Assembly (NCBI RefSeq): GCF_019798055.1
Contig: NZ_JAHOPH010000006.1
Coordinates: 1-64,000 of the forward strand
Source of the DNA: Salsipaludibacter albus
Lineage (GTDB): Bacteria; Actinomycetota; Nitriliruptoria; Nitriliruptorales; Nitriliruptoraceae
Length of the DNA: 64,000 nucleotides
Direction of reading: 5' to 3'
Positions 28,093 through 36,769 of the stretch are shown piece by piece; position 1 is the first letter of the stretch, and every line of letters begins with the position of its first letter. Made by a program: the position numbers and the translations under genes. The notes under the pieces were generated by a model. It saw only the letters and a list, made by a program, of their open reading frames with translations. It did no database searches and had not been told where the DNA came from.

Positions 28093-28112
28093 GGCACGTC
28101 CGTCGTCTGGAC

Positions 28113-28165
28113 GTCGGTTGGGGAGTTCCGCCCCGCCAGGAGTGCAGCATCCGACAATCGACCTG
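28113..28165. repeat. tandem hairpin repeat A, copy 2
   Basis: Second 53-bp unit; the terminal inverted repeat is GTCGGTTG ... CAATCGAC (one mismatch). The spacer between the copies, 28096-28114, itself forms ACGTCC ... GGACGT with a 7-nt loop. The copy begins 45 bp beyond the trpS stop, so the array may terminate trpS transcription or act as attenuator ahead of the exporter genes. Confidence 0.7.
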
Positions 28166-28209
28166 CTCGGGCACGGCCGAGCGTGCGGCCGGCCCAAGGG
28201 GGAGGGAGC

Positions 28210-29211
28210 TCAGGCGGGGAGGAAGCCCATCGCGTCCTTGGCGGCCGCCAGGCGTGGCGCACTGACCTCGCGGGCCTTGGCGGCCCCGTCGGCCAGGATG
28301 CGCTGCATCTCGCCCGGGTCCGCGGCCAGCTCGGCGTGGCGCTCCTGCATCGGACGCAGCAGTTCGACGACGGCCTCGGCGACCGCGCCCTTGAAGGTGC
28401 CGTAGCCGGCGTCGGCGTACTCCTCGACGAGGTCGTCGATCGACCGACCGGTCGCGGCCGACATGACCTCGAGCAGGTTGGAGATGCCGGCCTTGTCGGC
28501 GCGGTCGTAGGCGACGTCGCGGCCCGAGTCCGTCTGTGCGGACCGGACCTTCTTCAGGATCCGGTCCGGGTCGTCCTGGAGGTTGATCCGGCCCTTGTCG
28601 GAGTCGGCCGAGGCCGACATCTTCGCGGTCGGGTCCTGCAGGTCCATCACCCGCGCCGCGGCTTCGGGGAAGATCGCTCGGGGCAGCACGAACACGTCGC
28701 CGTAGCGATGGTTGAACCGCCCCCCGATGTCGCGGGCGATCTCGATGTGGTGACGCTGGTCCTCGCCGACCGGGACCTCGTCGGCGTCGTAGAGCAGGAT
28801 GTCGGACGTCTGGAGCACGGGATAGGTCAGCAGCCCCGCGGTGACCTGCGCGTGCTTGCCGGTGACCCGCTCCGACTTCTCCCGGTACTGGGGCATCTTC
28901 TGGAGCTCGCCGACCCCGGTCACGGACGAGAACAGCCAGGTCATCTCGGCATGGACGTCACCGAGGTGCGACTGGACGAACAGCGTGGACCGGTCCGGGT
29001 CCACCCCGGCGGCCACGAACTCCATGGCGAGCCCCAGGGTCCGGTCGGCGAGGATGGCCGGGTCGTGGCCCATCGTGATCGCGTGCAGGTCGACGACGCA
29101 GTACGTGACGTCGGCGGTGTCCTGCATCCGGACCCAGTTCACCAGTGCCCCGAGGTGGTTGCCGAGGTGCAGACCGCCGGTCGGCTGCATACCGGAGAAG
29201 ACACGAGTCAT
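28210..29211 (-). CDS. trpS: tryptophan--tRNA ligase
   Basis: A 333-residue class I aminoacyl-tRNA synthetase. SGMQPTGGLHLGNHLG carries the HIGH-type motif, DLHAIT follows, GEDQRHHIEIARDI is the tryptophanyl signature and KMSAS is the KMSKS-type loop at about residue 195. Length is normal for bacterial TrpRS. The ATG at 29211 is placed by homology, since the extra 11 residues of the longer frame are not conserved. Monocistronic; the 3' side carries the tandem repeats A. Confidence 0.96.
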   Translation of the reverse strand: MTRVFSGMQPTGGLHLGNHLGALVNWVRMQDTADVTYCVVDLHAITMGHDPAILADRTLGLAMEFVAAGVDPDRSTLFVQSHLGDVHAEMTWLFSSVTGVGELQKMPQYREKSERVTGKHAQVTAGLLTYPVLQTSDILLYDADEVPVGEDQRHHIEIARDIGGRFNHRYGDVFVLPRAIFPEAAARVMDLQDPTAKMSASADSDKGRINLQDDPDRILKKVRSAQTDSGRDVAYDRADKAGISNLLEVMSAATGRSIDDLVEEYADAGYGTFKGAVAEAVVELLRPMQERHAELAADPGEMQRILADGAAKAREVSAPRLAAAKDAMGFLPA

Positions 29212-29460
29212 GGACGACGACCTTGCTCGGGGGTGGGCTGGCATTCAACCACGCGCGCAGCATCGCGACCAACCGGCCACCGGGCGACCGCGTCGGGCCT
29301 GGCGGGCAGTCCGGTGGTCGAGCAGGGCTCCTGAGACGCACGTCGGTGCAACGCGGGCCCACCACGGCGGTCCTCGGGACGAAGGGTCTGAGGTTCCGGC
29401 GCCTGTGGCGAATCGGGTCGCGGTAGCGTTGCCGGCACATTGCCGGCCGGTTGACGACGG

Positions 29461-30621
29461 GTGAACGTGCACGACAGGACCAGCGTCCCGCCCGCCATGC
29501 GATCGGCCGATCCCGGACTGCCGACGTGGCTGCGCGGTGTCCTGGTCGGGTTCCTCCTGTACGGCTTCCTGGTGGGGGTGTCCCTGCTGGAGTCGGGCAT
29601 CGAGACGTTCGGGTCCGGCTTCCAGGACGGCCTGATCGAGTCGGTCAGCAACCCGATCGCCGGACTGTGCGCCGGGATCCTGACCACCGTGCTGGTGCAG
29701 TCCTCCTCGGTGTCCACGGCCACGATCGTCGGGCTGGTCGGGTCCGGGACGCTGTCGGTCGAGGCCGCCGTCCCCATGGTCATGGGGGCCAACATCGGCA
29801 CCACGGTCACCAACACCCTGGCGTCGCTCGGCCACGTCCGGCGGGTCGACGAGTTCCGCCGTGCGTTCGCCGGCGCGACCGTGCACGACGTCTTCAACGT
29901 GATGGCCGTGGCACTGCTGCTGCCACTCGAGCTCGCCACCGGGATCCTGTCCCGCGCGGCGACCTCGCTGGCCGACGTCCTGGTCGGGATGGGCGTGCAG
30001 GGCGGGAGCACGTCCAGCCCCGTCAAGCAGGCCGTCGGCGCACCGGCCGACGCGCTGACCGACCTGCTGTCCCGGGTGCTGTCCGGCATCCCGCTCGCGA
30101 TCGTGCTGGTGGTGCTCGCGCTGTCGATCGTGTTCGTCTGCCTGACGTTCATCACCCGCAACATGCGCCAACTGGTCGCGGCCCGGGTCGAGTCGGCGAT
30201 GAACCGGTTGATCGGCCGGGGCGGCGGGATCATGGGCATCGTGGTCGGCCTCGTCGTGACGGTGCTGGTGCAGTCCAGCTCGATCACCACCTCGATCCTG
30301 GTCCCGCTGCTGGGCGCCGGGGTCCTGACCCTGGCCAACGCCTTCCCGATCACGCTCGGGGCCAACGTCGGCACCACCGTGACCGCCCTGCTGGCCTCGT
30401 TGGCGGTCGACCAGGAGGCCGGGCTCGTGATCGCCCTGGTCCACACCCTGTTCAACATCGCGGGCATCCTGCTGATCTATCCCGTCGAGCGCGTTCGCCG
30501 GCTGCCACTGGGCACGGCCGAGTGGTTGGCGAAGGAAGCCGTGGACCACCGCAGCATGATCGTGGCCTACATCATCGGACTGTTCGTCGTGCTTCCGACC
30601 CTCGGGCTGGTGCTGCTGTGA
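29461..30621 (+). CDS. Na/Pi cotransporter family protein
   Basis: A 386-residue inner-membrane phosphate carrier with two inverted halves. The repeated signature VLVQSSSVSTATI (near residue 80) and VLVQSSSITTSIL (near 270), each followed by GANIGTTVT or GANVGTTVT, is the hallmark of PF02690 (NptA/PNaS). About eight hydrophobic segments are visible. It lies 43 bp before a PhoU-domain gene, which in many bacteria is either fused to or next to this transporter and controls phosphate uptake. Several GTG/ATG starts are possible within the first 13 codons. Confidence 0.92.
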   Translation: MNVHDRTSVPPAMRSADPGLPTWLRGVLVGFLLYGFLVGVSLLESGIETFGSGFQDGLIESVSNPIAGLCAGILTTVLVQSSSVSTATIVGLVGSGTLSVEAAVPMVMGANIGTTVTNTLASLGHVRRVDEFRRAFAGATVHDVFNVMAVALLLPLELATGILSRAATSLADVLVGMGVQGGSTSSPVKQAVGAPADALTDLLSRVLSGIPLAIVLVVLALSIVFVCLTFITRNMRQLVAARVESAMNRLIGRGGGIMGIVVGLVVTVLVQSSSITTSILVPLLGAGVLTLANAFPITLGANVGTTVTALLASLAVDQEAGLVIALVHTLFNIAGILLIYPVERVRRLPLGTAEWLAKEAVDHRSMIVAYIIGLFVVLPTLGLVLL

Positions 30622-30664
30622 CCCCCGACCGGCCCGGCCGACGCTGAGCGAGAAAGGCACTCCC

Positions 30665-31345
30665 ATGCACCTCTTCGGATCGCGAGGCGATGCCGACGGC
30701 CTCGACACGGTGGAAGCCCAGCTGTCGGCGATGCTGGCCGACGACGCCACCTCGCTGGGGCTGGCGCGGGCTGCCCTGTTCGAGGGCGCCTCGGTCGGCG
30801 AGGTCCGTCCCCGCCTCAAGGAGACCGACCAGCGGGTCAACGCCGGCGAGCAGGAGGTGCGACGGGCGCTGGTCGTCCACATCGCCGTCGCCGGGGCCGC
30901 GGACTCGCCTGCACTGCTGACCTACATGAGCATCGTGAAGGACGTCGAGCGGATCGGTGACTACGCCAAGAACCTCATGGACCTGGCCCGCATGGGGGTG
31001 GACTTCTCCCGGGTGGAGGACCGCGCCGACCTGCTCGGGGTCTACGACGCCGCGGCGGCCGTGGTACCCGACGCCGCCGAGGCCTTCGCCGCGCGCGACG
31101 CCGCGGGGGCCCGGACCGTCCTGGCCCGGTGTGAGGAGTTGCTGGCGGTGTGCAACCGCGCCGTCGAGGCTGCGGCGGCGTCGGACCGCCCCGGCCACGT
31201 CGAGGTGCCCCGGGCGCTGCTGCACCGCTATCTCAAGCGGGTGGTGGCCCACAGCACGAACCTGCTCTCGGCCGTGCTGATGCCGGTCGACCGGCTGGAC
31301 TACTTCGACGAGGACGAGCGCGAGCCGGACGTCGACCCGGCCTGA
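30665..31345 (+). CDS. PhoU domain-containing protein
   Basis: A 226-residue all-helical cytoplasmic protein. SIVKDVERIGDYAKNLMDLA near residue 90 is the metal-binding E/DxxxD-type motif of the PhoU fold, and YLKRVVAHSTNLLSAV gives the second repeat. AAAGG stands 8 nt before the ATG. It is encoded with the Na/Pi cotransporter and probably modulates its activity by phosphate status. A strong terminator follows directly, so the two genes form a closed operon. Confidence 0.88.
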   Translation: MHLFGSRGDADGLDTVEAQLSAMLADDATSLGLARAALFEGASVGEVRPRLKETDQRVNAGEQEVRRALVVHIAVAGAADSPALLTYMSIVKDVERIGDYAKNLMDLARMGVDFSRVEDRADLLGVYDAAAAVVPDAAEAFAARDAAGARTVLARCEELLAVCNRAVEAAAASDRPGHVEVPRALLHRYLKRVVAHSTNLLSAVLMPVDRLDYFDEDEREPDVDPA

Positions 31346-31346
31346 G

Positions 31347-31390
31347 CACCCGACGGTGCCCGACCCCCCGAGGGTCGGGCACCGTGGGTG
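31347..31390 (+). terminator. strong hairpin terminator after the phosphate operon
   Basis: CGGTGCCCGACCC (31354-31366) pairs perfectly with GGGTCGGGCACCG (31372-31384) around a 5-nt loop, and CACCC/GGGTG extends it from outside. It starts 2 bp after the PhoU stop codon. The U tract is poor, as usual in high-GC actinobacteria. Confidence 0.85.
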
Positions 31391-31494
31391 TCTCGGTGGC
31401 CGGCGGCACGTCGTCGACGGGTCGGACCCGTCGGGACGGCTCGGCCGACCACCGGTGACGGGAGTCGCCCCCCGGTGACTCCCGAACCTGTGGG

Positions 31495-32229
31495 TCAGGT
31501 GGTCTGCAGCATCGATTCCTCGACCGTCGGCACGTCGCTGGGCGTGTCCTGGTCGGAGGAGTCGTCCCGGGGGGCGTCGCCGTCGTCGGACCCACCGCGC
31601 CAGTCACCGGGGGCGTGATCGCCCGGGCCGTGGCCGCCGGGGCCGAGGCCCCAGCCACGCTCGCCGAGCGCCTCGCCGGCCCACTCGCGCAGGGCGTCGA
31701 GCGCCTCGCGCTGCTCGTCGGTCAACTCGTCGAGCATGCCCGGCCCGGGCCGTTGCCCACCGGCGAAGAGGTCGGCCAGGGCGTCGGCCTGCTCCTGGGT
31801 GAGCGCCTCCTCCTCGACCGCCTGGTCGAGCCGGTCGCCCATTCGCTCGGCGATCTCGGCCTTGTGCTCCTCGAGCGTGGCGGCGAAGTCCTCGGTCCAG
31901 CGCTCACGGATGCGGTCGATGGCATCGGCCACCTCGTCGGCCTCGAGCCCGAGCTCGTCGGCCAGCTCCTCGGCGAAGTCGTCCGACAACTGGTCGACCA
32001 TCGGGCCGAAGTGACCGGGTCCGCGGTGCCGACCCGGTGCGACCGACTCCTCGGAGGCGTCCCGGTCCGACGGCTCGGCCGACGGCGCCACACCGGGTTC
32101 GGCCTGCTCGGACTCGGTGGCCGTCGCGGCGGCTGGCGGGTCGGCGATCTCCTGGGCGATGACGGGCACGACGGCCAGGCCCAGGGCGCCGGCGGTCGCG
32201 AGGGCGACGGTGGTCCGGGGGTGTCTCAC
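31495..32229 (-). CDS. secreted acidic protein with DUF2680-like helical region
   Basis: The 244-residue protein has a signal peptide (TTVALATAGALGLAVVPVIAQ), then a Pro/Ala/Glu-rich linker and a helical acidic block at about residues 80-165 with repeated ELADELGLEADEVADAI and LTQEQADALADLFAGG units. Such repeats occur in secreted YckD/DUF2680-like and Spy-like proteins that bind metals or prevent aggregation. The C-terminus is Gly/His/Asp rich and could bind calcium or other metals. No enzyme motif is seen. GTG start with AGGAG 9 nt upstream; the longer ATG start 33 bp upstream would spoil the signal peptide. Confidence 0.7.
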   Translation of the reverse strand: MRHPRTTVALATAGALGLAVVPVIAQEIADPPAAATATESEQAEPGVAPSAEPSDRDASEESVAPGRHRGPGHFGPMVDQLSDDFAEELADELGLEADEVADAIDRIRERWTEDFAATLEEHKAEIAERMGDRLDQAVEEEALTQEQADALADLFAGGQRPGPGMLDELTDEQREALDALREWAGEALGERGWGLGPGGHGPGDHAPGDWRGGSDDGDAPRDDSSDQDTPSDVPTVEESMLQTT

Positions 32230-32331
32230 GTCAGCGGTCTCCTGCTCGGTGGGTCGGTGCACGTGACGGTGGCCCGCGTCCCTGTGAACGGCCTGAGGAC
32301 TCCCTGAGAGTTGATCGGCCGTCCGCAGTCC

Positions 32332-33717
32332 CTACTCGCCGGCGATCTCCACGCCGGACAGCTCCTCAACCAGGGCGACGTAGGCGTCGACGTCGAACTT
32401 GCGCTCCAGGCCCGACCGGGTCATCGTGCGGACCTTGCCGAAGACCGGGCGTTCCTGCCAGGCGCGGTCGTGCAGCCCGTAGCACCATGCCACCCCGACC
32501 GCGGAGTTGGGGTCGCGCCCGTCCAGCAGGAAGCGGTCGTTGATCTCGCGCGTCACCCGGAAGCCGTACTCCGGCGTGTTGGTCCACCGCAGGATCTGCT
32601 TGCCCCAGTACATCCGCATGTAGTTGTGCATGTAGCCCGTCTCGCGCAACTCGACCTGCGCGGCGTTCCAGGCCCGGTCGTGGGTCGCGGCGTCGACCAG
32701 CTCGCCCCGCGTGTAGGTCACCTCGCGGTCGTCGTCCCGGTGCTCGGCCAGGGTGGTGCGCGCCCAGTCCGGCAGGGCCGAGAACGAGTCGTGGTCGTCG
32801 GTGAACCAGCAGTAGTTGTGCGACAGCTCGCGGCGGACCACCAGCTCCTCGACGAAGTCGTCGACGTCGGCGGTCGGGGCGTCGGCCCCGCGGGCGGCCA
32901 GGACGGCATCCAGCGGCGACAGGTGCCCGAAGTGCAGGTAGGGCGAGAGGTACGACACCTGCATGTCGGCCGGCTGGTTGCGCCCGTCGGAGTACCCGTC
33001 GAGCCGCTCCTCCACGAACCGGCGCAGCACGGCCGCCGCCTGCTCCTCGCCGCCGTGGAGCCGGTCGACCGGTCCGACGTCGGTGTCACAGTCCAGGTCC
33101 GCGACGACGCGGGCCGGATCACCGACGTCGATCGTGTCGGTGCTGCCCTCCCAGGCGTGGTCGACCGACGTGGTGAGCAGCTCGACGGTGAAGTCGTCGA
33201 GGTGCTCGTGGATCCGGGGTCGGATGGTGCGGGCCGCGTACTGGCGCTTGTCGGTCACGACGTCGACCGGGACGACCAGGTTCGTGTCGACCTCGACGGC
33301 CTCGACGTCGAGGTGCCGGCCCAGGCGGGTGCGCCACCGACGCGCCTCGACCAGGTAGCCCCGGTCCACGACCACGCTGGCGGCCGCCGACGCGGCGTCC
33401 AGGGCGACCTCCAGCGGCTCGCCGTGGCGCACCGCGAAGCCGATATCGCGACGGGCGAGGTTGGTGGCCACGTCGGCCAGGCCCTCGGCCAGGAAGGTGA
33501 ACGACCGGGCGGTGGCCGAGGGATAGTCGTCCCACAGCCCGAACACCACGAGCAGCGGGAGGTCGAGGTCGTTGGCCCGCTGGACCGCGTACTCCAGGGC
33601 GTGGTTGGACCGGGTCCGGGCGGCGGCCTGCATCCAGTACAGCACGTGGTCGCCGTCGCGCGGCTCGTGGTCGTTGAGCCGTCGCAGGCGTCGGTCGTCG
33701 ATCAGCGAGGTGGCCAC
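32332..33717 (-). CDS. phr: class II cyclobutane pyrimidine dimer photolyase
   Basis: A 461-residue flavoprotein that repairs UV dimers with light. The N-terminal alpha/beta domain (DHVLYWMQAAARTRSNHAL) and the FAD-binding C-terminal domain with ELVVRRELSHNYCWF, YMHNYMRMYWGKQI and LDGRDPNSAVGVAWCYG are class II signatures, distinct from the common class I PhrB. It ends with RPVFGKVRTMTRSGL. GGAAGG stands 5 nt before the GTG at 33717, so I prefer it to the GTG two codons earlier. It stands alone, divergent from the glycerophosphodiesterase leader. Confidence 0.92.
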   Translation of the reverse strand: MATSLIDDRRLRRLNDHEPRDGDHVLYWMQAAARTRSNHALEYAVQRANDLDLPLLVVFGLWDDYPSATARSFTFLAEGLADVATNLARRDIGFAVRHGEPLEVALDAASAAASVVVDRGYLVEARRWRTRLGRHLDVEAVEVDTNLVVPVDVVTDKRQYAARTIRPRIHEHLDDFTVELLTTSVDHAWEGSTDTIDVGDPARVVADLDCDTDVGPVDRLHGGEEQAAAVLRRFVEERLDGYSDGRNQPADMQVSYLSPYLHFGHLSPLDAVLAARGADAPTADVDDFVEELVVRRELSHNYCWFTDDHDSFSALPDWARTTLAEHRDDDREVTYTRGELVDAATHDRAWNAAQVELRETGYMHNYMRMYWGKQILRWTNTPEYGFRVTREINDRFLLDGRDPNSAVGVAWCYGLHDRAWQERPVFGKVRTMTRSGLERKFDVDAYVALVEELSGVEIAGE

Positions 33718-33853
33718 GGTCACCTTCCGGCGAGGGGAGCGTTCACGCTATCCCCACCCCGCGGGCACCGACCCACCGATCGACGTGGCTGGGGACGACG
33801 ACGCAGGGCCCCGGCTTCGGCCACACTCGGTGGAGGACCCGAAGAGGAGGATC

Positions 33854-33916
33854 GTGGCCGACCGACCGGCACTCGACCGTCACCCGGGGCGACGCCTGCC
33901 GCGGACCGCCTCGTGA
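33854..33916 (+). CDS. 20-codon leader peptide upstream of the glycerophosphodiesterase
   Basis: A perfect AGGAGG stands 3 nt before a GTG that opens a 20-residue frame rich in Arg and Pro (VADRPALDRHPGRRLPRTAS). Its TGA overlaps the GTG start of the next gene (GTGA), while that start has no SD of its own. This suggests that ribosomes must translate the leader first. No homologs are claimed; it might be an artefact of a 1-bp indel, but the phosphodiesterase start is normal in length. Confidence 0.4.
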   Translation: MADRPALDRHPGRRLPRTAS

Positions 33917-34686
33917 CGGCGCCCGGCTGGGCACCGACCGGCCGCGCGATCGGGCTGGCCCACCGGGGCTTCACCACCGAGGGCCTCGAGAACTCGATGG
34001 CGGCCTTCGCCGCGGCGGTCGAGCTGGGCTTCACACACGTCGAGACCGACGTCCATGCGACCGCCGACGGCGTGCTGATGGCCTTCCACGACGACACCCT
34101 GGACCGGGTCACCGACCGGGAGGGCCGGATCGCCGACCTGCCCCACGCCGACGTGGCCGCGGCCCGGATCGGTGGTCGCGAGCCGATCCCGACGCTCGAG
34201 GAGGTGCTGCACACCTGGCCCGACCTCCACCTCAACATCGACGTGAAGGCCGACCACGCCGTGGGCCCGACGGTCGAGGTGATCGACCGGCTCGGGGTGC
34301 ACGACCGCGTGTGCATCGCCTCGTTCGACGATCGGCGGCGTCGGGCGGTGCTGGACGGCCTCTCGGCGCGCGTGGCCTCCTCCGCGGGCACCGCCACGGT
34401 CCGGGCGTTCCTGCTCGGCCACCTCCTGCCGGGATCGCGGCTGGTGCGTCGCGCACTCACCGACGTCGACCTGCTCCAGGTGCCGGAACGGGCCGGCCGC
34501 GTGCGCGTCGTCACCCCCGCCACGGTCGAGGCCGCCCACGACGCCGGCGTGGCCGTGCACGTGTGGACCGTCAACGACCGCGCGGACATGGAACGGCTGC
34601 TCGACTGGGGCGTCGACGGGATCGTGTCGGACCGGGCCGACGTGCTCCGGGACGTCCTGGCCGAGCGCGGCCACTGGCCGGGGTGA
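33913..34686 (+). CDS. glycerophosphodiester phosphodiesterase
   Basis: A 257-residue TIM-barrel hydrolase that frees glycerol 3-phosphate from deacylated phospholipids. LAHRGFTTEGLENSM gives the catalytic His and the Glu-Asn pair; ETDVHATADGVLMAFHDDTLDRVT brings the metal-binding Glu/Asp and second catalytic His. VWTVND near residue 220 closes the active site. No signal peptide, so cytoplasmic. The GTG start has no SD and overlaps the end of a 20-codon leader frame. Convergent with the MATE gene, 11 bp apart. Confidence 0.93.
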   Translation: MTAPGWAPTGRAIGLAHRGFTTEGLENSMAAFAAAVELGFTHVETDVHATADGVLMAFHDDTLDRVTDREGRIADLPHADVAAARIGGREPIPTLEEVLHTWPDLHLNIDVKADHAVGPTVEVIDRLGVHDRVCIASFDDRRRRAVLDGLSARVASSAGTATVRAFLLGHLLPGSRLVRRALTDVDLLQVPERAGRVRVVTPATVEAAHDAGVAVHVWTVNDRADMERLLDWGVDGIVSDRADVLRDVLAERGHWPG

Positions 34687-34697
34687 CCCAGCCGGGG

Positions 34698-36113
34698 TCA
34701 GCCGGGCTCGGGCAGTCCGGTCCCGGCCGGGGCGATCCGCAGATCGCTCGGAAGCCAGGCGTCGGAGCGGGCCCGGACCAACAGGGGCAGGCCCCGCAGC
34801 AGCATCACGACCTCGTAGGAGATCCACAGCCACAGCAGTCCGGCACCCAGGCTGACCCCGACCTGTGCCATGATCGCCCCCAGGACGGCACCGGCGACGG
34901 TCCACGAACGGATGAATCGATAGTCCTCGGCGCCCATCAACAGGCCGTCCAGGACGAACACCAGGCTGTGCAACGGCATCGCGACGGCCGGCAACCACCA
35001 CGCCGTGGCGACCAGCGCCACGACCGCCTGGTCGCCGGTGAACACCGCGACGAACCAGGGCTGCCCGACCAGGAGGACGACCCCCAGCACGACCCCGACG
35101 CCCACGGCCCAGCGCAGGGCATCGGTCACGGTCGCCCGGACCAACCGGGGCTCCCGGGCGCCCAGCGCGGTCGACAGCATGGTCTGGGACGCGACCGCGA
35201 GTCCGTCGAGCAGGAAGGACAGGAGGAGGTAGACCTGCCAGATCACCTGGTGGGCGGCGGCGACGTCCGCACCGGCCCGGGCTGCCGCGGCGGTGATCAC
35301 CGCGATGCCGCCGACCAGTCCGGCGGTGCGCAGGAACAGGTCACGGGACACCACCGCGAGGGCCGCCACCTGGGCCCGGTCGGGCAGCCCGTGGCCCAGC
35401 AGGTCCAGCCCCAGCCGTCGCGTCGCCATCACGGCCAGCCAGGCCGCGGTGATGACCTCGGCCACGACGGTCGCACTGGCGATCCCGACCAGGTCCCACC
35501 CCAGCCCGAACACCAGGACGACGTTCAGGGCGAGGTTGACGAGGTTGGCGACCAGCACCACCAGCAGTGGACGGCGCGTGTCACCGGCCCCGCGGAACGC
35601 GCCGTGGCCGACGAATCCCAGCAGCATGAACGGGATGCCGATCGCACGGACCCGCAGGTAGGCCGCCGTCGGCTCGACCAGCTCCTCGACGGCCCCGGCG
35701 AACCGCACCAGGGGCGTGGCGAACACGAACGCGACCACCCCCGCGAGCAGGCCCAGGGCCAGGGCCACCACGGCGGCGTGGGCCACGCGACGCCCGGCGG
35801 CCTCGCGGTCGCCCCGTCCGAGTGCCCGGGCGACGGTGGAGGTGGTCCCGAACACCAGGAAGTTGAACACCCACGTGACCGCGGCCAGCAGCGAGGTGGC
35901 CAGTCCCAGCGCGCCCAGCTCGACCGTGCCGATCCGCCCGGCGATGGCGGTGTCGACCACGCCCAGGATCGGCTCGGCCAGCAGGGTCAGCGTGGCCGGG
36001 ATCGCCAGCTGCAGCAGGCGTCGACGACGTTGCCGCGAGGTCGTGGGCAGCGCGGTCGGGGGCCCGTCCGCGGCGGGACGCTCCGATGTCCCCGGGTCGG
36101 GGTGCTCAGGCAT
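34698..36113 (-). CDS. MATE family efflux transporter (DinF-like)
   Basis: A 471-residue transporter with twelve hydrophobic segments in two halves, beginning after a charged 35-residue N-terminus. AIPATLTLLAEPILGVVDTA and the GHGAFRGAGDT loop are family landmarks (DinF/NorM group), and these carriers expel cationic drugs by Na+ or H+ antiport. The ATG lies 8 bp inside the 3' end of the upstream CGNR-regulator gene, so the two are translationally coupled. That coupling makes the CGNR protein a candidate regulator or sensor of this pump. Confidence 0.92.
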   Translation of the reverse strand: MPEHPDPGTSERPAADGPPTALPTTSRQRRRRLLQLAIPATLTLLAEPILGVVDTAIAGRIGTVELGALGLATSLLAAVTWVFNFLVFGTTSTVARALGRGDREAAGRRVAHAAVVALALGLLAGVVAFVFATPLVRFAGAVEELVEPTAAYLRVRAIGIPFMLLGFVGHGAFRGAGDTRRPLLVVLVANLVNLALNVVLVFGLGWDLVGIASATVVAEVITAAWLAVMATRRLGLDLLGHGLPDRAQVAALAVVSRDLFLRTAGLVGGIAVITAAAARAGADVAAAHQVIWQVYLLLSFLLDGLAVASQTMLSTALGAREPRLVRATVTDALRWAVGVGVVLGVVLLVGQPWFVAVFTGDQAVVALVATAWWLPAVAMPLHSLVFVLDGLLMGAEDYRFIRSWTVAGAVLGAIMAQVGVSLGAGLLWLWISYEVVMLLRGLPLLVRARSDAWLPSDLRIAPAGTGLPEPG

Positions 36114-36642
36114 CCTGCCGGGCCCGGTGGGCGGCCACGTGGTGGCGGGTCGAGCAGGTGGTGGTGCAGAAGCGTCGACGTGCGTTGCGCGACGTGTCCA
36201 CGAACACGCGGTCACAGTCGTGGGCGTCGCAGGTCCCCAGCCGCAGCCGGCCCCCGTCGCACAGCACTGCCGCCAGCCCCATCAGGCAGTTCGCCCGCAG
36301 GCGCACCACCGTCGAGGCACGATCGGGTTCCACGTGCAGGTGCGGTCCACGGTCGCCGTGGGTGGAGATCCGGGGTGCCATGGGCGTGCCGGCCAGCAGG
36401 TCGTTGAGGAGCGCGATCGCCGTGTCGAGGTCCGGGGTGCCGAACACCGGGTGGAGGTCGGTGGCCAGGGCGCGGAACTCGTCGACCGAGCCGTCCGGGA
36501 CCTCCAGGGCGAGGTCGTGCTCGGCCAGGAGTCGCTGCACGTCGGACTCGTCGGCCGCGCCGGCATCCGCGTCCGTGACGAGCAGGTTGACCAGGTCGGC
36601 CGCCTGCTCGCCCGCCGCGTTCGCGTAACGATCGAAGTCCAT
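36106..36642 (-). CDS. CGNR zinc-finger / ABATE domain protein
   Basis: A 178-residue protein. The first 120 residues are the ABATE (stress-induced transcription regulator) domain; the C-terminus has the CGNR zinc finger CDRVFVDTSRNARRRFCTTTC, in which cysteines and the Arg-rich loop give the DNA-binding finger. Members are found widely in actinobacteria and are thought to be transcriptional regulators. It lies immediately upstream of, and overlaps, the MATE efflux gene by 8 bp. The effector is unknown. Confidence 0.85.
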   Translation of the reverse strand: MDFDRYANAAGEQAADLVNLLVTDADAGAADESDVQRLLAEHDLALEVPDGSVDEFRALATDLHPVFGTPDLDTAIALLNDLLAGTPMAPRISTHGDRGPHLHVEPDRASTVVRLRANCLMGLAAVLCDGGRLRLGTCDAHDCDRVFVDTSRNARRRFCTTTCSTRHHVAAHRARQDA

Positions 36643-36769
36643 GTCAGCCCTTGCGTCGCCGCAAGGATACGTATGGACTCAGTCGATCACAACCCTTACA
36701 CCGACCAGCCGTGGGACCGTGCCCGTGGCGGGGCGGGCGAACGGTCGCCGCACCGCCGGTGGTGCGAGG

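Noticed and set aside
28040-28165. CRISPR array
   Set aside because: Only two copies with 4 mismatches, 53-bp repeats with a 20-bp spacer and no cas genes nearby; hairpin repeats fit better.
33572-33916. Longer plus-strand frame ending at the leader peptide stop
   Set aside because: Runs into the photolyase gene on the opposite strand; only its last 20 codons have an SD, so only these were kept.
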